64,000 bases of DNA. Origin: a gamma proteobacterium endosymbiont of Lamellibrachia anaximandri. Lineage in GTDB: Bacteria > Pseudomonadota > Gammaproteobacteria > Chromatiales > Chromatiaceae. Positions 57,211 to 64,000 of this stretch are shown in pieces. Location: contig JAESPD010000006.1 of NCBI GenBank assembly GCA_016756855.1, positions 47,401 through 111,400 on the forward strand, read 5' to 3'. The position numbers and the translations under genes were made by a program. The first letter of the stretch is position 1, and each line of letters begins with the position of its first letter. A model generated the notes under the pieces. It was not told where the DNA came from, did no database searches, and was given only the letters and a program-made list of their open reading frames with translations.

Positions 57211-57704
57211 ACATCAACCAGTGGCTCTCATCCAAAACCCCACAAGAACGTATGGCGCTGATTGCGGGAGTGGCCACGCCTGTTCTCCTGCTAGCCTATC
57301 TGCTCTTCTGGCTGCCATTCGCACAGGAGATAGACAAGCAGTCACGTCAACTGAAAGACCGGCAGGAAAATCTGGCCTGGATGCAGAAAGCCGCCAGTGA
57401 GGTCATACAGCTACGCGGTGAGGGCAGTACAACCACTCCGACCAACTCAAATGAGGCACTGTTCACCCTGATCGACCGCACCGCCAAAAAACATCGTCTG
57501 CGCCAGGCAGTCAAACGACTGAAACCGCAAGGCAGCGACCGGGTTCAGATCTGGATCGAGCAGGCATCCTTCGACGGCATCATCAAATGGCTGGGCCTAC
57601 TCCAGGCACGCCATGCGGTCAGCATCATCTCCCTGAACATCGATCGCCAGGAGAAACCCGGTTTGGTAAATGCCAGACTTGACCTTGAAAGAGCGACCCA
57701 ATGA
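57207..57704 (+). CDS. gspM: Type II secretion inner-membrane protein GspM
   Basis: Partner of GspL. The short cytoplasmic start PQERMALIAGVATPVL leads into one membrane helix (about 20-38), then a coiled coil and a periplasmic ferredoxin-like domain (VQIWIEQASFDGIIKWLG). The 165-residue length is normal. ATGA overlaps on both sides indicate coupled translation. Confidence 0.9.
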   Translation: MNINQWLSSKTPQERMALIAGVATPVLLLAYLLFWLPFAQEIDKQSRQLKDRQENLAWMQKAASEVIQLRGEGSTTTPTNSNEALFTLIDRTAKKHRLRQAVKRLKPQGSDRVQIWIEQASFDGIIKWLGLLQARHAVSIISLNIDRQEKPGLVNARLDLERATQ

Positions 57705-58450
57705 GACCTCAGCCAGGCCCTACTATTCTCGGCATTAGCTGCTTTGTGGTATTTCTGATCGCCGCCACACCGGCACGCCACGTCTTGGGCTGGCTTGGCG
57801 ATACTATCGCCCCACTCACGCTGGCCGACAGCAGCGGCACCATTTGGTCGGGCAGCGCCACAGAAACGCACTACAATGGCGTCAACCTGGGTACAACCGC
57901 CTGGAGATTCCAGCCGCTGGATCTGTTGACCGGTAAGCTCCGCTATCGACTCAGCTTACGCGGACCGGGGCAACAACTCGACGGATATGCGGGGGTTAAC
58001 ATCGATGGCAGTTACCAGGCCGAGCACCTCAAGGGCATCGTCAAGGCACGTATTATTCCCGGACTGCTCAATCAACCGATGATCGGCGCGATCGGCGATC
58101 TCGACATCGACATCTCCTCGATACAGTTTGCGGCATCAAACCTCAATGATGCTGCAGGCAAGATTCGTTGGCAGGGGGCCGGCATCACCAGCCCGGTTGC
58201 AGTGGACCTGGGCGGCATGCAATTCGACATCAAAGGTGATGAAAATGGGCTAAGGTCGACTATCCAGGATATTGGCGGCGGCCTCAGCATCAAGGGTGAG
58301 TTGAATTTGGCACCGACCGGCACCTACCGGATCTCGGGCAGGATTCTACCCAAGGCATCCGCTGACCCTGCACTGGTAAACACCTTGAAGGCGATAGGCA
58401 AACCAGGGAGCGGCGGCAGCATTCAGCTAAATTTTTCTGGACAGCTTTGA
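57701..58450 (+). CDS. gspN: Type II secretion protein GspN
   Basis: Accessory protein present in only some type II systems. The 249-residue protein has an N-terminal membrane helix (about 8-25) and the domain with LADSSGTIWSGSAT, LGTTAWRFQPLDLLTGKLRY and GQLDGYAG-like segments, typical of GspN. Overlaps gspM by four bases. No gspC is in the cluster; whether GspN substitutes for it, as suggested for some systems, is open. Confidence 0.9.
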   Translation: MRPQPGPTILGISCFVVFLIAATPARHVLGWLGDTIAPLTLADSSGTIWSGSATETHYNGVNLGTTAWRFQPLDLLTGKLRYRLSLRGPGQQLDGYAGVNIDGSYQAEHLKGIVKARIIPGLLNQPMIGAIGDLDIDISSIQFAASNLNDAAGKIRWQGAGITSPVAVDLGGMQFDIKGDENGLRSTIQDIGGGLSIKGELNLAPTGTYRISGRILPKASADPALVNTLKAIGKPGSGGSIQLNFSGQL

Positions 58451-58607
58451 GGCGCGGTTCCCATCCATGGCATATACGACTCAAACGCTTTCTGCTAGTA
58501 TTAAGAAACGGCTCATATACCGCAGATAACCCAATGATGAATAAAGATTTTTATTCTAACGAACTCTGCCAAAACGAGCAGTGACCAAGGTCGGTGTAGA
58601 AAACACG

Positions 58608-60593
58608 ATGAATAGTCAGGAAACCCGTTCCCCAAACTCTTTTCCATCTGCGTGGCATCGCCATATCCGTGGCACCTTGTTCATCGCACTGAGTCTGCTG
58701 CTGTTTTGCGCCTCGGTCCAAGCCGACCGGATTACGCTCAATCTGAACGACGCCGATATCAGCGCGTTAATCAAGACCGTATCCGAACATACCGGCAGAA
58801 ATTTCGTCGTCGACCCACGGGTGAAAGGCAAGGTCACCGTCATCTCCGCCCATCCAATGGACAAGGATGAGTTTTACCAGGTCTTCCTCTCCATCCTGGA
58901 AGTCCATGGATTCTCCACGGTGCCTGCCGGGGAGGTCATCAAGATCGTTCCCGATGTAAAGGCCAAACAGATTGGTATTCCCACCGGCACCGACAGCCAG
59001 GAACTGCCGGGAGATCAGATGGTCACCCGGATCCTGCAGGTAAAAAACGTTACCGCTTCCCAGCTGGTACCCATTCTGCGCCCCTTGATCCCGCAGCAGG
59101 GGCACTTGGCAGCCTACCCCGCCACCAATGTTCTGATTATTTCCGATCGCAGACAAAACGTGGACCGCCTGCTGAAGATCATCTCCCGTATCGATCAAGT
59201 AAGCGACAGCTCCATCGAAGTGGTCTCCCTGCGTCACGCTTCCGCTGCAGAGGTGGTGCGGATCATCACTGGATTGCAGAAAAACAAGGGTAAAGGCGCC
59301 GCTGAACCGGCAAAGCTCATCGCTGACGAGCGCACCAACAGCGTACTGATCAGCGGTGACACCACCACACGGCTGCGCACGAGGGTAGTGATCGAACACT
59401 TGGATACCCCTTTTGAGAATGAAGGCAATGCCCGGGTCATCTACCTGCGCTACGCCAACGCCAAGGAACTCGCCACCGTACTGACCGGCGTTAGCGACAC
59501 CATGGACAAGAGCAGGAAGAAGGGTAAGGGGGGCGGCACCTCTACCCCGATCAATATCCAGGCCGATGAAGCTTCCAACGCACTGATCATTACTGCACCT
59601 CAGAATATCTTCAATGCACTGCAGTCGATTATCCGCAAACTGGATATCCGCCGCGCCCAGGTGCTGGTCGAGGCGATTATCGCCGAGATCTCGTTAGACA
59701 GGGTCAAGGAGCTTGGTGTGCAGTGGATCGTCGACGGCACCCCTGGCGGCTCGGGACCGGTGGGCGTCATCAACCTGGGCTCTCCCAGCATCGGCAGTAT
59801 CGCCGGGGCTATCGCTGCGGACGCCATTCCGGCGATACCGTCAGGCACCACCATCGGGCTCGGCAGCTTCGACAATAACTCCATCAATTTTGCCGCCCTG
59901 ATCCGTGCGCTGGAGAGCGACACATCGAGCAACCTCCTCTCAACCCCCAGTATTCTTACCCTGGATAATCAGGAAGCCGAGATCGTTGTCGGTCAAAACG
60001 TGCCTTTCCTGACGGGGCAGTACGCCTCCACCGGTTCATCCAGCACCTCGGTCAATCCTTTCCAGACTATTCAGCGCCAGGATGTCGGACTGACTCTGCG
60101 CGTCAAACCTCAGATCAATGAAGGTAACGCTATCCAGCTGGAGGTCTCTCAGGAGGTCTCCAGCATCAACAGGGCAGCCAGCACCGGTACCGCCGATATC
60201 GTCACCAATAAGCGAACAATAAAAACCGTGGTCATGGTGGATGACGGCGATACCATCGTACTTGGTGGGTTGATTGACGAAGATCTACAGCAGGTGGAGG
60301 AGAAGGTGCCGTTTCTGGGGGACATCCCCGTCCTTGGTGTCCTGTTCCGCGCCAACTCGACCACCAAGGTCAAGCGTAATCTGGTGGTATTTCTGCGCCC
60401 TGTTATTGTCAGGGATGCCGCCACCCATGCCGCTGTGACCGGTGACAAATACAACTTCTTTCGGGCACAGCAGTTGCGGATGCGTCAACTGGGGGTCGAT
60501 CTGTTACCCGATGAGGCGGCGCCTCTGCTGCCCGATCGATTCAATGCACTTCCTCAGCCTTTTGACGAGGAGAGTGGCGCGTCTCAACACTGA
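58608..60593 (+). CDS. gspD: Type II secretion secretin GspD
   Basis: Outer-membrane secretin channel. Signal peptide (HIRGTLFIALSLLLFCASVQA), N0 domain (ITLNLNDADISALIKTVSEH), three N1-N3 domains with the VPILRPLIPQQGHLAAYP segment, then the secretin core (LLSTPSILTLDNQEAEIVVGQNVPF) and VPFLGDIPVLGVLF. The ATG with GGTGTAG upstream gives 661 residues; a GTG nine codons earlier is possible. The C-terminal S domain is short, so a pilotin need cannot be judged. A 157-base gap precedes it. Confidence 0.95.
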   Translation: MNSQETRSPNSFPSAWHRHIRGTLFIALSLLLFCASVQADRITLNLNDADISALIKTVSEHTGRNFVVDPRVKGKVTVISAHPMDKDEFYQVFLSILEVHGFSTVPAGEVIKIVPDVKAKQIGIPTGTDSQELPGDQMVTRILQVKNVTASQLVPILRPLIPQQGHLAAYPATNVLIISDRRQNVDRLLKIISRIDQVSDSSIEVVSLRHASAAEVVRIITGLQKNKGKGAAEPAKLIADERTNSVLISGDTTTRLRTRVVIEHLDTPFENEGNARVIYLRYANAKELATVLTGVSDTMDKSRKKGKGGGTSTPINIQADEASNALIITAPQNIFNALQSIIRKLDIRRAQVLVEAIIAEISLDRVKELGVQWIVDGTPGGSGPVGVINLGSPSIGSIAGAIAADAIPAIPSGTTIGLGSFDNNSINFAALIRALESDTSSNLLSTPSILTLDNQEAEIVVGQNVPFLTGQYASTGSSSTSVNPFQTIQRQDVGLTLRVKPQINEGNAIQLEVSQEVSSINRAASTGTADIVTNKRTIKTVVMVDDGDTIVLGGLIDEDLQQVEEKVPFLGDIPVLGVLFRANSTTKVKRNLVVFLRPVIVRDAATHAAVTGDKYNFFRAQQLRMRQLGVDLLPDEAAPLLPDRFNALPQPFDEESGASQH

Positions 60594-60604
60594 GCCAACA
60601 CCAC

Positions 60605-62158
60605 ATGTCTGAGTCAGATCTGAACAACCCACCGGCAGAGACAGCCCCTGCTGCGGATAATGACGCAGGGCATCGTCAACCTAGAATCCGGGACGATGTC
60701 ACTTATGCCTTTGCCAGGCGCCACGGCGTCATCGTCACCAAAGACGCGCTACGTCAGACTCGGGTGCTGTTCAAAACCGGCACACCAATAAGCGTCTTCA
60801 ACGAGATGCGTCGCTTCCTTGGGCGCCCACTTGTCTTGAAGGAGGTTGCAGATGAGGAGTTTGAACGCGAACTCACGGCGATCTACGAGTCAGGTTCCAA
60901 ACAGTCCAGCCAGATCATGGAGACCATGGGCGATGACATGGATCTCGACGACGTGGCGCGGCAACTCGATCAACCCGAAGATCTGCTGGAAAACGACGAT
61001 GACGCCCCTATCATCCGCCTGATCAACGCACTCTTCACAGAGGCGATCAAGGAAGAGGCCTCAGACATCCATATCGAGCCCTACGAAAACCGTCTTGTGG
61101 TTCGTTTTCGTGTGGACGGCCTCTTGCGGGAGGTGCTCAACCCTCCACGCACCGTCGCCCCTTTTCTGGTCTCCCGCATCAAGGTCATGGCCCATCTTGA
61201 CATCGCGGAGAAGCGTATCCCCCAGGATGGGCGCATCTCGCTGAAAGTGGGACGCAGACCTGTAGACGTTCGTGTCTCCACGCTGCCCTCCAGTTACGGC
61301 GAGCGGGTGGTACTGCGACTACTCGACAAGAAAGCCGGTCGTCTGGATCTCTCCCATCTCGGCATGTCCAATAAACTTCTGACGCAGATCGATCCGGGTG
61401 TTATCCAGCGTCCCCATGGCATCTTTCTGGTCACTGGACCCACCGGTTCCGGCAAAACCACCACCCTCTATGGGGCACTTACACGACTCAATACCCAGAG
61501 CCGCAACATCGTCACTGTTGAAGACCCGATCGAGTACTATCTTGACGGAATCGGCCAAACCCAGGTCAACAACAAGGTCGATCTGACCTTTGCCAGAGGA
61601 CTTCGCGCCATTCTGAGACAGGATCCCGACGTGGTGATGGTGGGTGAGATTCGTGATCTGGAGACCGCGCAGATCGCAGTACAGGCGAGTCTTACCGGCC
61701 ATCTGGTTTTGTCCACTCTGCATACCAACACTGCTATCGGCAGTGTTACCCGTCTCCGTGATATGGGCGTTGAACCTTTCCTGCTGGCATCCAGTCTGAT
61801 TAGCGTCCTGTCCCAGCGACTGGTGAGAACCCTCTGCACCCACTGCAAAAAACCCTATTCAGCCACCCAGCGAGAGCTGGAATTGCTGGAGTTGCCCCAA
61901 GACAAACGGGTAACCCTCTATGCACCCACCGGCTGTGACAAGTGCCACAATAACGGTTACCTGGGACGCACCGGCATCTACGAGATTGTCGTTATCGATG
62001 AAACCCTGCGAAACCTCATCCATCAGGGTACCGGTGAGCTGGAAATGCTCAAGCACATAAGAAAATCAACCGGCTCCATGCGCCAGGATGGCATGCGCCG
62101 TGTACTGGAAGGTGATACCACTATCGACGAGATCATTCGTGTCACGCAGGAAAGCTAG
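60605..62158 (+). CDS. gspE: Type II secretion ATPase GspE
   Basis: Cytoplasmic ATPase that drives pseudopilus assembly. Walker A is GPTGSGKTTTLYG at about 278-290, the Asp box EDPIEYYLDGIGQ and His box TLHTNTAIGSVTRL are intact, and the tetracysteine zinc site is C410, C413, C442 and C445 (CTHC and CDKC). The 517-residue length is normal. The stop TAG begins a 17-bp inverted repeat that spans the gap to gspF. Confidence 0.95.
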   Translation: MSESDLNNPPAETAPAADNDAGHRQPRIRDDVTYAFARRHGVIVTKDALRQTRVLFKTGTPISVFNEMRRFLGRPLVLKEVADEEFERELTAIYESGSKQSSQIMETMGDDMDLDDVARQLDQPEDLLENDDDAPIIRLINALFTEAIKEEASDIHIEPYENRLVVRFRVDGLLREVLNPPRTVAPFLVSRIKVMAHLDIAEKRIPQDGRISLKVGRRPVDVRVSTLPSSYGERVVLRLLDKKAGRLDLSHLGMSNKLLTQIDPGVIQRPHGIFLVTGPTGSGKTTTLYGALTRLNTQSRNIVTVEDPIEYYLDGIGQTQVNNKVDLTFARGLRAILRQDPDVVMVGEIRDLETAQIAVQASLTGHLVLSTLHTNTAIGSVTRLRDMGVEPFLLASSLISVLSQRLVRTLCTHCKKPYSATQRELELLELPQDKRVTLYAPTGCDKCHNNGYLGRTGIYEIVVIDETLRNLIHQGTGELEMLKHIRKSTGSMRQDGMRRVLEGDTTIDEIIRVTQES

Positions 62159-62219
62159 TGCTCCAACAAGGTTATATTAATGTACTCAGAGTCCCCAAAT
62201 AGAACCTTGTTGGAGTACT
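62157..62219. promoter_or_regulatory. Inverted repeat covering the gspF ribosome binding site
   Basis: The arms at 62157-62173 (AGTGCTCCAACAAGGTT) and 62203-62219 (AACCTTGTTGGAGTACT) pair over 17 bp with a single G-U pair in RNA and enclose a 29-base loop. The right arm contains GGAG (62212-62215), the only ribosome binding site for the gspF ATG at 62221. The hairpin would hide it. The element occupies the entire gspE-gspF gap and could be a MITE-like insertion that acquired a role. Confidence 0.7.
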
Positions 62220-62220
62220 G

Positions 62221-63432
62221 ATGGACGCATTTGAATTCGTAGCGCTCGACCTTTCCGGCAAGGAGAAACGCGGTGTCCTCGAAGGGGACAGCGCCAAACA
62301 GGTAAGACAGCAACTTCGGGAGAACGGTCTTACCCCGCTCACCGTCAACACAGCCAGCTCTGAAATCGTCAAAAGTCGCCGTTTCACTCTGCAGCGCCGA
62401 ATCAACGCCATGGAGCTGGCGCTGGTCACCCGCCAGATGGCCACGCTGCTAAAATCCGGCCTGCCACTTGAACACGTTATCAAGACTGTCTCACAACAGA
62501 CCGACAAGCGGCATGTGGAACGTACTCTGCTGGCAGTACGCGCCAAGGTTCTGGAGGGACGCAGCCTGGCGGACGGGCTCTCCGAATTCCCCCATACCTT
62601 CCCGGAACTCTATATACGCACCGTTGCCTCCGGTGAGGAGTCCGGCCACCTGGAAGTGGTGCTGGAACGTCTGGCCGACTACACAGAACGACGTCAGCAG
62701 ATGCAGCAAAAGACCGTGCTCGCGCTCTTCTACCCCGCCCTGCTGGTTATAGTTTCAATCCTTATCGTTGGTGGCTTGCTGACTTTCATCGTGCCCCAGG
62801 TCACCCGGGTATTTGAGAACATGGGACAGGAGCTGCCCTTCATCACCAGGGCGCTCATCGCCACCAGTGACACAGTAAGGGATTACGGCGTGCTGATGTT
62901 GGTGACTCTGCTGATCAGCGGATTTATCTTCAGCTACATCATCAGGCAACCGGGACCGCAGATTCTGTGGCAACGTTTTACCTTGCATATCCCGCTGATC
63001 GGCCGGTTGATCAGAACCTCAAATGCAGCAAGATTCGCACGCACCCTCAGTATCATGGCCGCAAGCAGCGTCCCAATCCTGGATGCATTGCGCATCGCCT
63101 CGCAGGTTTTGACCAATCTACCGATGCGCAATGCCGTTGAAGATGCATCACTAAGAGTGCGCGAGGGTAGCAGTCTGCACGGTGCATTGGAAAAGACGGG
63201 GTACTTTCCACCCATGACACTCAGCCTCCTGGCCAGCGGTGAATCAAGCGGTAACCTGGAGGGGATGCTGGAGAGAGCCGCCGACATTCAGGAGCGAGAA
63301 ATCGAATCTCTCGTCTCGACAGTGCTGGGGTTATTTGAACCACTCCTGATCCTGTTCATGGGTGGCGCAGTACTCATCATCGTTTTGGGGATACTGCTGC
63401 CCATCTTCGATCTCAACCAGCTGGTAGGCTGA
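62221..63432 (+). CDS. gspF: Type II secretion inner-membrane platform protein GspF
   Basis: Polytopic assembly platform. The N-terminus FEFVALDLSGKEKRGVLEGD and two tandem GspF domains (ELALVTRQMATLLKSGLPLE and RFARTLSIMAASSVPILDAL) each end in membrane helices; about three helices are visible (near 170-195, 222-240, 375-398). The 403-residue length is normal. Translation start depends on a GGAG that lies in the 3' arm of the preceding inverted repeat. Confidence 0.95.
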   Translation: MDAFEFVALDLSGKEKRGVLEGDSAKQVRQQLRENGLTPLTVNTASSEIVKSRRFTLQRRINAMELALVTRQMATLLKSGLPLEHVIKTVSQQTDKRHVERTLLAVRAKVLEGRSLADGLSEFPHTFPELYIRTVASGEESGHLEVVLERLADYTERRQQMQQKTVLALFYPALLVIVSILIVGGLLTFIVPQVTRVFENMGQELPFITRALIATSDTVRDYGVLMLVTLLISGFIFSYIIRQPGPQILWQRFTLHIPLIGRLIRTSNAARFARTLSIMAASSVPILDALRIASQVLTNLPMRNAVEDASLRVREGSSLHGALEKTGYFPPMTLSLLASGESSGNLEGMLERAADIQEREIESLVSTVLGLFEPLLILFMGGAVLIIVLGILLPIFDLNQLVG

Positions 63433-63463
63433 CACAGGCGATCTATCTCAGGAAAGCGCAATC

Positions 63464-63826
63464 ATGCTCACTGATCAACACACCCTAAATTTCAGGCTCC
63501 CGGCAATCTGTCGATTGCTTGTAATTCCTCTGCTAAGCCTGAGCCTTCTCTACGGCTGCACCTCCAGTGCCGAAAAAGAAGCCCAACTCAAGGATCCAAA
63601 AATCATTCTGGAACAATCCAGGAGTGCCTTTGCGGAAAAGAAGTATAAGGCTGCATTTCAGCTACTCTTCCCACTCGCCGTGGAAGGCAATGCCGAAGCC
63701 CAATATGCATTGGGTTACATGTATCATCATGGCCTGGGATTGGAGAAAGACGATAGCCAGGCTATGCAGTGGATCCAACGTGCTGCCTCGCAGGGCTACG
63801 CAAAGGCGCTGAAAGCCTTGAAGTGA
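63464..63826 (+). CDS. Sel1-repeat lipoprotein
   Basis: Short lipoprotein of 120 residues. The signal ends in a lipobox around LLYGC. Two TPR-like Sel1 units follow (YKAAFQLLFPLAVEGNAEAQ and GLGLEKDDSQAMQWIQRAAS). Sel1 proteins are interaction scaffolds. It begins 31 bases after gspF, so it may belong to the type II secretion operon, possibly as a pilotin-like or assembly helper; this is inference only. Confidence 0.82.
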   Translation: MLTDQHTLNFRLPAICRLLVIPLLSLSLLYGCTSSAEKEAQLKDPKIILEQSRSAFAEKKYKAAFQLLFPLAVEGNAEAQYALGYMYHHGLGLEKDDSQAMQWIQRAASQGYAKALKALK

Positions 63827-63835
63827 AAACATCCC

Positions 63836-63864
63836 TTTTGAGTTGCTTTTCTGTTAACTCAAAA
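63836..63864. repeat. Hairpin after the Sel1 lipoprotein gene
   Basis: Arms TTTTGAGTT (63836-63844) and AACTCAAAA (63856-63864) enclose an 11-base loop. No T run follows directly, so it is at most a weak terminator. The remaining bases to the window end are AT-rich; they contain CACTAGTG (63888-63895) and TAGTGTCCCAAC, the element-tip motif, but no supported gene. Confidence 0.4.
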
Positions 63865-64000
63865 AATAGGAATTTTATATTTTTTATCACTAGTGTCCCA
63901 ACGTTACCAAACTAAATACGTATAACCAACTGTATTATCAATAAAAATCACCAAATCATGAAGGGCGTCGACTTGAACTACATGGAACCCTGTGAATACT

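Noticed and set aside
63958..64000. Possible ORF starting near the window end
   Set aside because: Only 14 codons are visible and there is no ribosome binding site, so it cannot be supported.
1..64000. CRISPR arrays, rRNA, riboswitches, prophage, integrase or toxin-antitoxin genes
   Set aside because: No regularly spaced direct repeats, no conserved rRNA or riboswitch motifs, and no phage or integrase proteins were found on either strand.

Overview
The window is chromosomal DNA from a gammaproteobacterium. Evidence is the gene families, the gene orders (lapA-lapB-pyrF, panB-panC-panD with folK and a deoxynucleoside kinase), REP-type extragenic palindromes with GTAG heads, and a moderately GC-rich composition. 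A pyruvate:ferredoxin oxidoreductase next to an Rnf cluster and PEP synthase, glycogen genes and an exosortase/PEP-CTERM locus together suggest an autotrophic or mixotrophic Chromatiales/Sedimenticola-like lineage. This placement is inference: no rRNA or sulfur-oxidation gene lies in the window.

Region 1 (1-12.6 kb, all plus strand) is a redox block: a very large NifJ-type 2-oxoacid:ferredoxin oxidoreductase with its own C-terminal ferredoxin domain, thiol peroxidase, rnfCDGEA without rnfB, a 65-residue cysteine-rich membrane protein where rnfB would be expected, and PEP synthase. Together they could link NADH, ion motive force, low-potential ferredoxin, pyruvate and PEP. This is the most unusual part of the window. 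Region 2 (12.6-22.4 kb) is mixed housekeeping and signalling: an NTF2-fold protein, a hotdog thioesterase, RmuC, a CZB-type chemoreceptor, MtaB, an exported unknown protein, an HD-GYP response regulator, and a small exported protein with an extremely lysine-rich tail. Its gaps hold REP-like palindromes, a MITE-like hairpin and a possible small RNA.

Region 3 (22.4-32.7 kb) is a glycogen/glucan cluster on both strands: malQ, GH57 glucanase and glgC (minus), glgB (plus), pgi (minus), glgA (plus). Region 4 (32.8-41.1 kb, mostly minus) holds pantothenate synthesis (panBCD), a deoxynucleoside kinase, folK, pcnB, one tRNA-Glu(CTC) on plus, galU, pyrF and lapAB.

Region 5 (41.3-52.4 kb, minus) is a compact exosortase A (PEP-CTERM) locus: sensor PrsK, sigma-54 activator PrsR, an exosortase fused to EpsI, the TPR lipoprotein PrsT, a Wza-like export lipoprotein, a tyrosine autokinase and an outer-membrane barrel. 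No glycosyltransferase, chain-length protein or PEP-CTERM substrate is in the window. Region 6 (52.9-63.8 kb, plus) is a type II secretion operon in the order gspG-H-I-J-K-L-M-N-D-E-F, without gspC, followed by a small Sel1-repeat lipoprotein. A 17-bp inverted repeat fills the gspE-gspF gap and covers the gspF ribosome binding site. A recurring feature is that tips of palindromic elements (GTAG or TAGTG) supply the stop codons of rnfG, ppsA, rmuC and gspE.
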